Numbered from the stretch's first letter, positions 13,926 through 25,778 are shown. The stretch: 64,000 bases of DNA from Symsagittifera roscoffensis (GCF_963678635.1 NC_087070.1:1165588-1229587), one strand, 5' to 3'. Translations and numbers: made by a program. Notes: generated by a model from the sequence alone, not told the origin.

Positions 13926-14157
13926 AACAGTAATGGGAAAGTGCCACGATAGCACCGATCAATGATAACATCAGGACAAAGAAATCCATCCGAAGATACC
14001 TAATAACGCGAAAAACTCAAAAAAAGCGATGCATTTTCAAACTAAGCAATTGTAGTAAGACAAGTATTTGATAAATTTCGAGCTGATTTCTAGCTGTGGG
14101 GGAGGAAGGCAGCGTTATATTGAAAATTATTTTATTCAAAAAGAAAACACATTCATG

Positions 14158-14500
14158 ATTTAGATTTTCTGCATTTTTTTGAAAAGTAGGATTGGATTGA
14201 TATGGTTTATCGAACAGATGAAACAAGTTTAAAAATGATAAAGTCGTTCAAAACAATAATAAGTAATGCAAGGAAAGTTTCAGATCAGCTTTTGTCAAAA
14301 CCGAGTATAAATTTTTGAATAACTTTTGTAGTCCGGACCACGAACATAAAAGCTTCAAACTGATACCAAATCGAGATTCTACGAGTACTTTTGAAGAAAA
14401 TAGAAGATTTTGCAAGCAATCGTCAATGTAATTGAATATTCGATGAGAACCCAGATTGGTACCCTTAAGCTCTTTAATGATGTTTTGTTTATTTTTTACA
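14158..14500 (+). repeat. Diverged direct repeat, copy 2
   Basis: Partner of 13560-13925. It ends with the matching attcgatgagaacccagattggt landmark near 14440-14461. It is an old local duplication of unknown origin. Confidence 0.6.
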
Positions 14501-15159
14501 CCGTTCCTGAGAAATTCAGATGCTCAAGCCATTTCACAACCTACGCTAGCCCATTTTTATTTTTCGGGGAGAAAACTGCGTATTTACCTGGTTTCTTGCC
14601 TTAGATCCAATCAATGATTTTGCGACGGTAACGACACGTAACAATACTTTAAATTCGTTTCGAAATTTGAAGAAAAAAAATCAAAAATTGCGTCACAAAT
14701 TAAAAATTACTGTTTTCATGTTGATCACTTCAAACAGAAAAAGTTTGTCGATAACGTTTTCACACTCGTAAGCACCGAATGAAGGAGGTTGATCTCAGTA
14801 CTTTTGCAGGACCAAAATTGGGAAAAATAAAAAACAGTTCTGTGTTTCTGGGTTTTTTTTCCTGCAATAGCACTGCAAAGAAGATAACACAGGAGTTATT
14901 CTGAAACAGTACTGATTATCATTGGCTAACCAATCCAGGAAGGCAGGATTGATGAGAAGACAGGATTTGAAGACAGGATTTCGTTGCACTTTGAACAAAA
15001 CCAGATAAAACATTTAACATGCAGTTAAGGATCTCCCAGAGCAACGTACAGTTATGACTCATAAACGCTACGGTGGTAGCTTTATCGTGGTTAAAGTCAG
15101 ATGAGACAATTCAGACTTGAATTGGTAGGAAAACACGACAAGCTCTGAACCTCATCTGT

Positions 15160-16512
15160 TTCGTAAATGACGCGAAATAAAAACCTTCTGGTAGTTTTGT
15201 CCGCACCAAACCAATTCTTTTTTTTTTCAATGAGAAAAACGTATTTTTCAATCTGAACTCATCGCGAGAAACAACACATGGCGCCCTCTGGAAGGCCAGA
15301 TAACATGAAAGGACACTTCACTCAAGTGCAGCAGAATATTATGAAGCTAATATAAGAAGTGTTTGTTACGTTTTTAAAGCATATAAAATTAACTTCCACG
15401 TCATTTCAATTGAGCGGTCAACTCTTGTTCATTTTTGGACCTCATCAGAAACTTCATCTGGAAAAGAGCAAAACGGACTCCTTAGCGAAAAGTGGACCAA
15501 TCTGATGAAAAACACGTCAGGCAAGACAACGCCATTTTGAGGGCTGGCGACGTGCACAAACCTAACGATATTTTGTGATAACCTACCCTGATTTGTTTGG
15601 AGTGTTCCTGGCCAGACTCAGGGAATTTATTTTTGACGTAACTCACCCCAATATAGGCAAAATGCAGTCCTGATAATTGTATTCAATGCTTCACGCCGTT
15701 TGCCTCGAGACAAACTCAGAGAAGCAATTGCACAGATCATTCTATTTCAGCACCGTTTGAAATTGATACTTAGTCCTATACTTTGACTTTTAAAACTTCG
15801 ATGATCAATGGACCCATTGTTGTCAGAATCCGAAGACCCGGGCGCTTAAAAACCAAACCTTGCGAACTGGTTTAAGGATAGCTAAAGGAACAAGAGAGGT
15901 CAAAACTACAATAAAAACAGGAGTGACAGCAGCTTGCATGACCCGGGTCGAGATCCCAGGCTGATGTGTAGACTTTCGCAACAAACTTTTGACATGTCCA
16001 GACGTTCGCGACTGAAGCTTGGCATTTCCAAATTTTCGCGGTCACAATGCTCCAACGCGATTTTCGCGACCGAAACGGAGATGGCGACCCATATTTGGTG
16101 TGTCCAGACTTTCGTTATCAAGAATTGCCATTTCCAGACTTTCGCGACCAAAAAACTCAGCCGCGACTTTCGCCACCGAGGCGGAGGCGGCGCGATAGAG
16201 CAGCTGTAATTTGAATGTCATCAGCAAAAAAAAGTTATTTAATGTAATTTAGCTGAATAATGATCATGCACGATAAAACTTGTAATAAAAGTTTAAAAGA
16301 AAAATCTTTGTGGGTCAACTTGAGGATGAAGTTATACTTCAAATTTCTGGAGTTTCTGGAGAGAGACCGATTGAACCAGTTTTGTCAGAATCCATTGAAT
16401 TTTGTGGTCAAAAACCATTACCTCTGTCAGATATTTGAAAATTTGATGAATTTAAATAACCTTTGTAGGTTTTGTCTCTTTTTTAATTTTGCATTGTTTG
16501 CCTTAACCTTTG
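15160..16512 (+). repeat. Array unit 1 (internally deleted)
   Basis: This is the shortest unit. It goes directly from the taacgatattttgtgataacct block to the cctgatttgtttggagtgttcctgg block, and so lacks the segment holding frame B (present at about 16930-17270 in unit 2). It is also the most diverged from the others, as expected for an array edge. Confidence 0.8.
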
Positions 16513-18226
16513 ATTCGTAAATGGCGCTAAATAAAAAACCTTCTGGTGGTTTTGTCCGCACCAAACCAACTTTTTTTTATATGAGAAAAACGTAATTTAA
16601 ATCTGGAATCATCGCGAGAAACAACACATGGTGCCCTCCGGAAGGCCAGATAACATGAAAGGACACGACACTCAAGTGCAGCAGAATATTATGCTAATAT
16701 AAGAAGTGTTTGTTACGTTTTTAAAGCATATAAAATTAACTTCCACTTATTTCAATTGAGCGGTCAACTCTTATTTGTTTTTGGACCTCATCTGAAACTT
16801 CATCTGGAAAAGAGCAAAACGGACTCCTTAGCGAAAAGTGCACCAATCTGATGAAAAACACGTCAGGCAAGACAACACTATTTTGAGGGTTGGCGACGTA
16901 CACAAACCTAACGATATTTTGTGATGACCTATCAATTTTCTATCCAAGAGTTTGGAGGTAGGATTTACCCACGCCAAAAAGAGACTTCAAAAAATCCGGA
17001 GAAAAAAGCAACTAGAGGAAGACTTTCTGAATTAACATGAAATAGGCAAGTTTATACAGGTTAAATTCAGCATACCTAATGTGTACTCTAGCCAAATTGA
17101 GCGACATCACCGCAAATGACTTTAATCTGTCAGACAGGACGAGCGCCATGGGCTGTAAAATTGGACTACGATTGAGTAGACAAACACTGTGGAGCATGGC
17201 AGCTTTACCCCCGGCATCAAGCAGATACCTGAAAAACAACTTAAAAAATGTGCAATGCATACCCCCTGAGTTGTTTGGAGTGTTCCTGGCCAGACTCCGG
17301 GACTTTCTTTTTGCAAGAAGGAAAGCTCAGGTGTCCCTAGACGTAACTGACTCCAATAAAGGCAAAACGCTGCCGTGAGAATTGTATTCAACAGACTCAG
17401 AGAAGTATTTGCACAGAACGTTCTATTTGAGCATAGCTTGAAATTGATACTTGTTTTTATGCTTTGGTTTTTAGAACTTCAATGATCAATGGACTCGGTG
17501 TTGACAGAATCCGAGGACTCGCAAAGTCAAAAGCCAAACCTTGCAAACTGGTTTAAGGATAACTAAGGGACCAAGAATGCTAAAAAAAACAAAGTTAAAA
17601 ACATGAGTGACAGCAGCTTGCATGACCCGGTTCGAGGTCCCAGACTCATTTCCAGACTTTCGCAACAAATTTTTGGCATGTCCAAACGTTCGCGACCGAA
17701 ATACGACATGTCCAGACTTTCGCGACCGAAATTTGGCATTTCCAAATTTTCGCGATCACAAGGCTCCAACGCGATTTTCGCGACCGAAACGAAGATGACG
17801 AACCATATTTGGTGTGTCCAAACTTCCGGTACCAAGAATTGCCATTTCCAGACTTTCGCGACCGAAAAACTCAGCCGCGACTTTCGCCACCGAGGCGGAG
17901 GCGGCGCGATAGAGCAGCTGTAATTTGAATGACATCAGCAAAAAATGTTATTTAATGTAATTTAGCTGAATAATGATCATGCACGATAAAATTTGTAATG
18001 AAAAGATAAAATAAAAATCTTTGTGGGTCAACTTGAGGATGAAGTTATACTTCAAAATTCTGGAGTTTCTGGAGAGAGACCGATTGAACCAGTTTTGTCA
18101 GAATCCAATGAATTTTGAGGTCAAAAACCATTACCTCTGTCAGATATTTGAAAACTTGATGAATATAAATAACCTTTGTAGGTTTTGTCTCTTTTTTATT
18201 TTAGCATTGTTTGCCTTAACCTTTGA
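16513..18226 (+). repeat. Array unit 2
   Basis: A full-length unit with frame B (17079-17378), the CpG-rich subrepeats (about 17641-17900) and frame A. Frame A is interrupted near its N-terminus by TAA, so only the WVNLRM... part remains open from 18021. Confidence 0.8.
17079..17378 (+). CDS. Array frame B (unknown; also at 18791 and 20364)
   Basis: A 99-codon frame in unit 2, with matching frames at 18791-19048 (85 codons) and 20364-20642 (92 codons) in units 3 and 4. The shared core begins M-C/R-TLAKLSDIT, continues with DFNLSD-R/K-TSA, CKIGLR and SRQTL, then MAALPP-A/T-SSRYL, and ends in a V/I-FLARLRDF segment. Units 3 and 4 have a small in-frame insertion after SSRYL. The opposite strand is also open (MHCRFL... 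frames), so conservation of the DNA alone would give the same picture. No family is recognised; it could be part of a spliced or decayed element gene. Confidence 0.25.
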   Translation: MCTLAKLSDITANDFNLSDRTSAMGCKIGLRLSRQTLWSMAALPPASSRYLKNNLKNVQCIPPELFGVFLARLRDFLFARRKAQVSLDVTDSNKGKTLP

Positions 18227-19795
18227 TTCGTAAATGGCGCTAAATAAAAAACCTTCTGGTGGTTTTGTCCGCACCAAACCAACTTTTTTTTAAATGAGAA
18301 AAACGTAACTTTCAATCTGGACTCATCGCGAGAAACAACACATGGCGCCATCTGGAAGGCCAGATAACATGAAAAGACACGACACTCAAGTGCAGCAGAA
18401 TATTATGAAGCTAATATAAGAAGTTTTTGCTACGACTTTAAAGTATATAAAATCAACTTCCATCAAATTTCAATTGAGCGGTCAACTCTTGTTCGTTTTT
18501 GGACCTCATCTGGAACCTCATCTGGAAAAGAGCAAAACGAACTAACAGTCTGAAAAGTTGACCAATCTAATGAAAAACACGTCAGGCAAGACAACACCAT
18601 TTTGAGGTACGATATTTGACCTAGCGATCTTTTGTGATAACCTATCATTTTTCTATCCCAGAGTTTGGAGGTAGGATTTACCCACGCCAAAAAGAGACTA
18701 CAAAAAGTCCGGAAAAAAAGCATTTAGGGTGTGACTTTCTGAATTAACATGAAATAGGCAAGTTTATACAGGTTAAATTCAGCATACCTAATGCGTACAC
18801 TAGCCAAATTGAGCGACATCACCAAAACTGACTTTAATCTGTCAGACAAGACGAGCGCCATAGCCTGTAAAATTGGACTACGAGTGAGTAGACAAACACT
18901 GGGGGGCATGGCAGCTTTACCCCCGACATCAAGCAGATACCTACCTGATAAGTACCTGTGTTTCTTAGAGAACAGGGTCAAAAATCTGCAATGCATCTAT
19001 CCTGATTTGTTTCGAGTGTTCCTGGCCAGACTCCGGGACTTTTTTTAAAAGAAAAAAAACTCAGTTGACTCTAGACGTAACTGACTCCAATAAAGGCAAA
19101 ACGCTGCCGTGAGAATTGTATTCAACAGTTTCAGAGAAGTAATTGCACAGAACGTTCTATTTGAGCATAGCTTGAAATTGATACTTGTTTTTATGCTTTG
19201 ATTTTTAGAACTTCAATGATCAATGGACTCGGTGTTGACAGAATCCGAGGACTCGCAAAGTCAAAAACCAAACGTTGCAAATTGGTTTAAGGATAACTAA
19301 GGGACCAAGAATGCTAAAAAAAAACAAAGTTAAAAACATGAGTGACAGCAGCTTGCATGACCCGGTTCGAGGTCCCAGACTCATGTCCAGACTTCCGCAA
19401 CAAACTTTTGGCATGTCCAAACGTTCGCGACCGAAAAACTCAGCCGCGACTTTCGCCACCGAGGCCGAGGCGGCGCGATAGAGCAGCTGTAATTTGAATG
19501 ACATCAGCAAAAAATGTTATTTAATGTAATTTAGCTGAATAATCATCATGCACGATAAAATTTGTAATGAAAGTTTAAGAGAAAAATCTTTGTGGGTCAA
19601 CTTGAGGATGAAGTTATACTTCAAAATTCTGGAGTTTCTGGAGAGAGACCGATTGAACCAGTTTTGTCAAAATCCATTGAATTTTGTGGTCAAAAACCAT
19701 TACCTCTGTCAGATATTTGAAAACTTGATGAATATAAATAACCTTTGTAGGTTTTGTCTCTTTTTTATTTTAGCATTGTTTGCCTTAACCTTTGA
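18227..19795 (+). repeat. Array unit 3 (subrepeat deletion)
   Basis: About 167 bp shorter than unit 4. After cgttcgcgaccgaaa it passes directly to aactcagccgcgac, removing several 30-bp subrepeats. This is the product expected from slippage or unequal exchange between ttcgcgaccgaaa copies. Otherwise it closely matches unit 4. Confidence 0.8.
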
Positions 19796-21531
19796 TTCGT
19801 AAATGGCGCTAAATAAAAACCTTCTGGTGGTTTTGTCCGCACCAAACCAACTTTTTTTAAATGAGAAAAACGTAACTTTCAATCTGGACTCATCGCGAGA
19901 AACAACACATGGCGCCATCCGGAAGGCCAGATAACATAAAAAGACACAACACTCAAGTGCAGCAGAATATTATGAAGCTAATATAAGAAGTTTTTGCTAC
20001 GACTTTAAAGTATATAAAATCAAATTCCATCAAATTTCAATTGAGCGGTCAACTCTTGTTCGTTTTTGGACCTCATCTGGAACCTCATCTGGAAAAGAGC
20101 AAAACGAACTAACAGTCTGAAAAGTTGACCAATCTAATGAAAAACACGTCAGGCAAGACAACACCATTTTGAGGGTTGGTGACGTACACAAACCTAACGA
20201 TATTTTGTGATAACCTATCATTTTTCTATCCCAGAGTTTGGAGGTAGGATTTACCCACGCCAAAAAGAGACTACAAAAAGTCCGGAAAAAAAGCATTTAG
20301 GGGGTGACTTTCTGAATTAACATGAAATAGGCAAGTTTATACAGGTTAAATTCAGCATACATAATGCGTACACTAGCCAAATTGAGCGACATCACCAAAA
20401 CTGACTTTAATCTGTCAGACAAGACGAGCGCCATAGCCTGTAAAATTGGACTACGAGTGAGTAGACAAACACTGGGGGGCATGGCAGCTTTACCCCCGAC
20501 ATCAAGCAGATACCTACCTGATAAGTACCTGTGTTTCTTAGAGAACAGGGTCAAAAATCTGCAATGCATCTATCCTGATTTGTTTCGAGTGTTCCTGGCC
20601 AGACTCCGGGACTTTTTTTTAAAAGAAAAAAAACTCAGTTGACTCTAGACGTAACTGACTCCAATAAAGGCAAAACGCTGCCGTGAGAATTGTATTCAAC
20701 AGTTTCAGAGAAGTAATTGCACAGAACGTTCTATTTGAGCATAGCTTGAAATTGATACTTGTTTTTATGCTTTGATTTTTAGAACTTCAATGATCAATGG
20801 ACTCGGTGTTGACAGAATCCGAGGACTCGCAAAGTCAAAAGCCAAACCTTGCAAATTGGTTTAAGGATAACTAAGGGACCAAGAATGCTAAAAAAAAGTT
20901 AAAAACATGAGTGACAGCAGCTTGCATGACCCGGTTCGAGGTCCCAGACTCATGTCCAGACTTCCGCAACAAACTTTTGGCATGTCCAAACGTTCGCGAC
21001 CGAAATACGACATGTCCAGATTTTCGCGACCGAAATTTGGCATTTCCAAATTTTCGCGATCACAATGCTCCAACGCGATTTTCGCGACCGAAACGAAGAT
21101 GACGAACCGTATTTGGTGTGTCCAAACTTCCGGTACCAAGAATTGCCATTTCCAGGCTTTGGTGACACAAAAAACTCAGCCGTGACTTTCGCCACCGAGG
21201 CGGAGGCGGCGCGATAGAGCAACTGTAATTTGAGTGACATTTGCAAAAATAGTTATTTAATGTAATTTAGCTGAATAATGATCATGCACGATAAAATTTG
21301 TAATAAAAATTTAAAAGAAAAATCTTTGTGGGTCAACTTGAGGATGAAGTTATACTTCAAAATTCTGGAGTTTCTGGAGAGAGACCGATTGAACCAGTTT
21401 TGTCAAAATCCATTGAATTTTGTGGTCAAAAACCAATACCTCTGTCAGATATTTGAAAATTTGATGAATTTAAATAACTTTTGTAAATTTTGTCTCTTTT
21501 TCATTTTTGCATTGTTTGCCTTAACCTTTGA
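19796..21531 (+). repeat. Array unit 4
   Basis: The longest unit, with the full set of subrepeats (about 20948-21200), frame B (20364-20642) and an intact 86-codon frame A (21278-21538). Confidence 0.8.
20948..21200. repeat. CpG-rich 30-bp minisatellite inside array unit
   Basis: Subunits of about 30 bases of the form catgtccagactttcgcgac followed by cgaaattt are repeated 5-6 times here, and also at about 15961-16170, 17641-17900 and, shortened, 19381-19460. Because 30 is a multiple of three and the unit lacks stops, frames are open on both strands. On the plus strand it would read FRDRN/CPDFRDR-type decapeptides; on the minus strand, FGRE-S/N-LDM-type ones. The density of CG dinucleotides is far above the AT-rich surroundings. 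Confidence 0.85.
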
Positions 21532-21538
21532 TTCGTAA
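21278..21538 (+). CDS. Array frame A, 86 codons (unknown; one per unit)
   Basis: This frame recurs at 16260-16520, 18021-18233 (N-terminus lost to a stop), 19548-19802 and here, always ending at the same TAA that marks the unit boundary. The product starts MIMHDK, has a central ERDRLNQFCQNP segment and ends in a hydrophobic CLFF...ALFALTFDS stretch of about 15 residues that could be a membrane segment. Substitutions between units are few. It may be a real small protein or simply well-conserved repeat DNA; I favour the latter because one unit is broken and no promoter or splice context is visible. Confidence 0.25.
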   Translation: MIMHDKICNKNLKEKSLWVNLRMKLYFKILEFLERDRLNQFCQNPLNFVVKNQYLCQIFENLMNLNNFCKFCLFFIFALFALTFDS

Positions 21539-21806
21539 ATGGTGCGAAATAAAAAACTTTCTGGTGGTTTTGTCCGCACTAAACCAACTTTTTTTAAAAT
21601 AAGATAAACGTAAGTTTCAATCTGGTCTCATCGCGAGAAACAACCCACGGTGCCCTCCGGAAGGCTAGATAACATGAAAGGACACGACACTCAAGTGCAG
21701 CAGAATATTTTGCTAATATAAGAAGTTTTTGCTACGACTTTAAAGCATATAAAATTAATTTCCATCTCATTTCAATTGAGCGGTCAACTCTTGTTCATTT
21801 TTGAAG
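21532..21806 (+). repeat. Array unit 5, truncated
   Basis: This contains only the first part of the unit, through the caattgagcggtcaactcttgttc landmark, and stops abruptly at cattttt. Unique AT-rich sequence follows. Confidence 0.75.
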
Positions 21807-22234
21807 AAAATGTTGATAAAAGTTTAGATGAAAAAAATTTGTGTTGAAACTATAAAAAACACTGATAAGCTGTATCAATATTTTATCCAAGTTAGAAGCG
21901 TATGTTGGGTATGGGTGTCTATTTCTCAAATACATTTGTTCAAATCGAGAAAAGATTCTTCGTTTTTTGGGTCTAATGTGAGGATAGATTATTTTATGTG
22001 ACTACATTTAAAATAAATGAATACGTAGAGATATATCTGAGGTTTCAACGTTCCATAAAGCTAATTTAGGCGTCAAAACTAATAAATTCCAGACTGAAAA
22101 AAATTATGGGACACAGTCTAATTTAAAACAACGAAAATTAAGTAATGATTTTTGTTAACAACCCATGGTTAAAGAAACTTTGTTCCGACCAATCGAGTGT
22201 GTTTTAATTTTTTCTTTTTTTTCTATTTTCCACT

Positions 22235-22824
22235 TAGATAATCCGACCAGTACTGACTCAAAACTGTAGGGTTAAAAGCTAATAGTAAAATATCAAGTAT
22301 CATAGACAAAAAGATTATGAGTAGAATAGGTAGATACACTGTACCGAATAAATAGACATTTGCAAAACGCCTTTGTATAGACTAAATGTCTAGAATAGAT
22401 AAAGGTATAAAATAGGCAATCAGTTTAGAACAGGACTGTGTCTTGTTAATGATATCGCGCAACTGGTTAAACGCAAGACTTAATGGCACCACGGTGTGAC
22501 CTTAGATATGGCCTTGAGAAAGGGCATTTGATATATTGAACCCAGAAGTAGATATGAATAAACAACATAAATGCACGCACAATATGCGAGGTATCGGAGG
22601 CCCCTTTATGGCATTCACCGCGGGAGGAAAAATTTCATCCTTATTATAAGGGTTAAACTTAGCACAGAAGTTAAAGAAATGAACTAGCCTGTATTGAGAG
22701 TGAACTGCGAATAAATGATGAACAGGAATGGCAAAAGATTTTTAGTAACGGAGTTCAGCAGAATCAAGTTGAAGTCTAGTCAGATTTCCGTATGAGTTTT
22801 GTTTTCTTTTGAATCCTGCATTCT
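22235..22824 (-). repeat. 3' LTR of gypsy-like element 1
   Basis: Partner of 28516-29109. The terminal dinucleotides have decayed (ttag... at the low end, ...ttct at the high end), and scattered substitutions separate the copies. Confidence 0.88.
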
Positions 22825-23395
22825 GTTCTTCTCTAGTTGAATCACTTGCTCCTGAGTAGTTGGCGCCGAACGATGAAGAATAAGCTCGATGCGCTCTTGA
22901 GGGGAAGTGAAATTGAACACGGGAATGACTGCCGAAGACGGTTGTTGCGATGGTTCTTCCTCCACTGCTTTCACGATGAGGGTCCACAAGAAGCCTCATA
23001 GAGTTTTCGCTGAGAGTCGAAACTCTTGTCGTATCTGAACTATCCGGAGCTAGAATGGGATCGGGAGTTACCAGCACATCTGTGCTATTCCCAGAGTAAA
23101 TACTGGGGTGAGTCGTCGGCTTAAATGATGTAGGAGCGGGAAGAGTTGGTGTCAGCGTCTTTTGGGCGGATTGACCAATAGCCGTCAAGGCCTCTTTCCC
23201 AGGGGACCCGGTCACTGGAAGCGATATCCCCGGCGTCCTAGGGAGCATTTGATTGGGGAGCCCAGGAACTGAGATTGAGGTCGAAGAAGTATGAGTCGCA
23301 GGGCTGTTGAGATTGACAACCGAACCATCGCTAGAACAAAAGTGGGCGGTGAAATTGGACTGAATAAGAGGCGGGCCTGTCGGCGGTGAACACAA
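22742..23395 (-). pseudogene. Ser/Thr/Pro-rich pol tail or extra ORF (element 1)
   Basis: A 217-codon frame between the integrase core and the 3' LTR, ending inside the LTR. It is very rich in Ser, Thr and Pro (PPTGPPLIQ, THTSSTSISVPG, TLPAPTSFKPTTH) and has no hydrophobic segment of membrane-spanning length, so it does not look like an envelope. It may be a low-complexity integrase tail. It is the longest open frame in the element, which may be chance, given the loss of stops in a GC-richer stretch. Confidence 0.4.
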
Positions 23396-23710
23396 CTGTG
23401 GTTTTGGAGCAATTTGGACTTGTGATGTTGCTAGTTAATCACCCAGCGTACCCTGATTGGCTGAAATGTCTTATTTCGGATTAAATTTTAGAAAAATGTA
23501 GTTTTTCGGGTATACTTTTACTTTTTTTTGTGATGTACGCGTTATTTGTAATCTTGATCATTTTGATTTTCGCGATTTTAAACAGAGGTTTTCCAGAATG
23601 TCGAAATGTAATCTTTCTGAATACTCTATCACGATTAGGTTGCTTGAGAAATACTTTTTCTAATTTACTCATTGTGGCGGCTCGACACGGATTTGCGTGA
23701 CTTTGAGACG

Positions 23711-24427
23711 CTAGCTGTGGGACAACGCTGGAAGGGCAGGATCGGAGGCATGAGAGTAGAACCGTAGAGTTTTTCTGATTAGCCCGGTCTGAAGGCTATT
23801 CGCAAGGTTCGAGTGACGTGTAGCAAATTGCCTCATAATCAGGCATTCCTTCTCCAGTGGCAGATTACGCTTCTGTAGAGCCCAAGCATTTGCGCCCTTC
23901 GCAAGATCATCTAATATTTTATACGGCTCGCTCTCCGACACTTTGGAGCCCACTGAGAACATTAGATCAAATCTTGGCGACACGTGAGAACTGGAGCTGC
24001 CTCGAGGAACCACTTTCACTCTGTCTCGGCTAGAGTCTTGGCTCGCGATCTGTGCGGGAGTCAGCAGTTTTCTATCAAACCCTTGAGCCAAAGTATCATG
24101 GGTTACAATATTATTAAACGCTTGGGAGAATTCAGTGTTAGTTTTACGACTGAAATACAGCTCGAAAGGAGATTTCTTGAGGACAGAATATTTGGTTTTT
24201 CTTATGTCTTCGAGTATTTGTAGTAGAGTAGAGTTTAAGTTACCAAAGTTAGGATCAACTTTTTCAGTTCCCCAATTGATTGTTTGGATTGTGCACTCGA
24301 TCAGACCGGTGCATCGATGGTCAGCCACGGGTGTAAGTATGTGTCTTATTCCTGGTTCTTTAAAAAACTGACTAATGATTTTATTTTTGAATCCACAACC
24401 ATGATCCATTCGAATCGAATGTGGCAA
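23711..24427 (-). pseudogene. Integrase catalytic core, C-terminal part (element 1)
   Basis: A 238-codon frame. Asp8 (in RMDHG) and Glu44 (in TGLIECTI) are separated by exactly 35 residues, the D-X35-E spacing of retroviral and gypsy integrases. Between them stand FKEPGIRH and PVADHRCTG, a variant of the lineage signature seen in element 2. The first catalytic Asp lies upstream in a broken part. The C-terminal region is Ser/Arg rich. Integrase would join element DNA to the target; this copy is incomplete. Confidence 0.85.
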
Positions 24428-24509
24428 ACCAAGAATTCAAATGTTTGTCTGTAAAAATTTAACTACGTTTTTGGCGCCTGATGTTTTTGTAAATAAGAAA
24501 CAGAACCTA

Positions 24510-24902
24510 TCAATTGCGTACAGAGTTAATATTTTCTGTTTTTTTTTCCATTAAAAATCGGACCCGCAAAAACAAATTGGAACTCTTGGTTCGGGCCGAC
24601 AACACTGGTAACGGCTTAGAAAAATTTAGGGTCGATTTTAAGTTCTTACCAAAAAGGGTACATTCTTTGCATTGTTCGCAGGTTTTGATGATTTGGTGAT
24701 TCAGAAAAGGGCACCAGATATACTCGGAGGCAGTCATCTTCGCCTCTTGACCGGGCTGCGAGTAATGAAGACGTGCCATAATGACGGAATGAAGCTGTTC
24801 CGAAATTGCCAATTGTTGTCGACTATCACAAAGTTGTTGACCGCTGCCGTCTAATTCCAGAATTGCGCCATGTACGCGCCCAGTTTGTTGAATGACACAC
24901 AT
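24510..24902 (-). pseudogene. Integrase N-terminal zinc domain remnant (element 1)
   Basis: The frame carries a YIWCPFLNHQI segment and TCEQCKECTLFGKNL. The CxxC half of an HHCC integrase zinc finger is clear. The His half (LHYSQPG) retains one recognisable His. The finger helps integrase multimerise on LTR ends. A stop separates it from the catalytic core at 23711-24427. Confidence 0.7.
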
Positions 24903-25119
24903 TCTTATTGATGATGGCCTTTTTCATCGGCCCAGGAAATGGTCCTCGTCCGTCAATTTTAAAGATTGTTCTGCTCGAGGGTGTTATCCCATAAGTTGAC
25001 AGAAATAGATGAAGTATTCTTTGAATCCTTCATCTGAAGATTGATTAATTTTAGAGCAAGTAAAAAATAGATGATCAGATCGGAGACAATGATTTTCTAG
25101 AGTTTTTCATTAATAACGA

Positions 25120-25355
25120 TTTCAAATTTGCATACCGGTCTGTGATTGGCTCAAAGATCTCACGCATGATTTAACGCCCTCTAGCGGCCAGCGAAGAGAA
25201 GATTAGTTTGCACACTGCAAGTTGATTGGTTGGGAGAAAAAATGAGCGACTCATTGCTCTCTAGCGGCGAGTCATCTTAATCATTTTATTTAATGCACAA
25301 TTGTGATTGGCCGAGTTTCTGAGCGAAAACAGTGCCGCCCCCTTACGGTCAAATA
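25120..25355. repeat. Three-copy 80-bp tandem repeat inserted in pol
   Basis: The word tgattggyt/c recurs at 25142, 25222 and 25303, and the word cgccctctagcgg or a variant at about 25175, 25255 and 25336, giving periods of 80-81 bases. The units are diverged. The repeat lies between RNase H and the integrase zinc motif of element 1 and has nothing in common with the rest of the element, so it looks like a separate insertion or a minisatellite born there. Confidence 0.7.
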
Positions 25356-25577
25356 CGGGCACTAGAGCGCTCTGAACAGCTTAGAGTTTTGCTTGAAAGG
25401 GACGAGACTTGACCTGAATCATGACTAGTATGACCAGTATTAGCGGAGATTGTTAAGAAATGGCGAGCACTTATTAAGGAAACTAACAGCCTTATTGAAT
25501 GCTTTAATTGATTTAATGACAAAAAGCTCGTCCTAACTAGAACGTTCATGTGCTGCGAATGTAGGTTGGCGAGGCAT

Positions 25578-25778
25578 TTATTCATAATTTCCAACATGAT
25601 TCACCTGAAAATCGAAAGGTAGAAGGTGATTTGCCCAGAGGGTCAGACGTGATTGCTTATACTTGTTACCATAGTGTTCGTTAAGGGCCAATATAATAAC
25701 CTTATGATCCGCTATGAAAGCGCAACTAACACCCAAAAGACACGTGCGAAAAAACTTACAAAACCACACAATAGCCAA
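25578..25778 (-). pseudogene. RNase H remnant (element 1)
   Basis: The frame includes FIADHKVIILALNE and a later LLPFDFQVNHVG. These correspond to the gypsy RNase H stretch usually written TDHKPL..L and F.V.HV.G. RNase H removes the RNA template during reverse transcription. Upstream catalytic motifs are not in an open frame. The region directly below (25120-25350) is occupied by a foreign tandem repeat. Confidence 0.65.

Larger units (their letters stand above)
15160..21806 (+). repeat. Tandem array of 1.35-1.74 kb units
   Basis: Four full units and a partial fifth follow each other head to tail. Taking the shared landmark ttcgtaaatg as the boundary, the units are 15160-16512 (1353 bp), 16513-18226 (1714), 18227-19795 (1569), 19796-21531 (1736) and the partial 21532-21806. 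Each carries, in order, a ccttctggtggttttgtccgcacc block, a cgagaaacaacacatgg block, a region with a possible ORF (B), a block of 30-bp subrepeats rich in ttcgcgaccgaaa, and an 86-codon frame (A) ending exactly at the unit boundary. Units 3 and 4 are nearly identical outside indels, so the array is still expanding or being homogenised. It could be a long-period satellite or an array of a non-autonomous mobile element. Confidence 0.9.

Noticed and set aside
15906-16227. Opposing frames on both strands through the 30-bp subrepeats, which look like repeat proteins.
   Set aside because: Openness follows from a stop-free repeat whose length is a multiple of three; unit 3 loses most of it with no compensation.
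22742-23395. Envelope gene for gypsy-like element 1.
   Set aside because: The frame is Ser/Thr/Pro-rich without signal peptide, Cys pattern or membrane segment.
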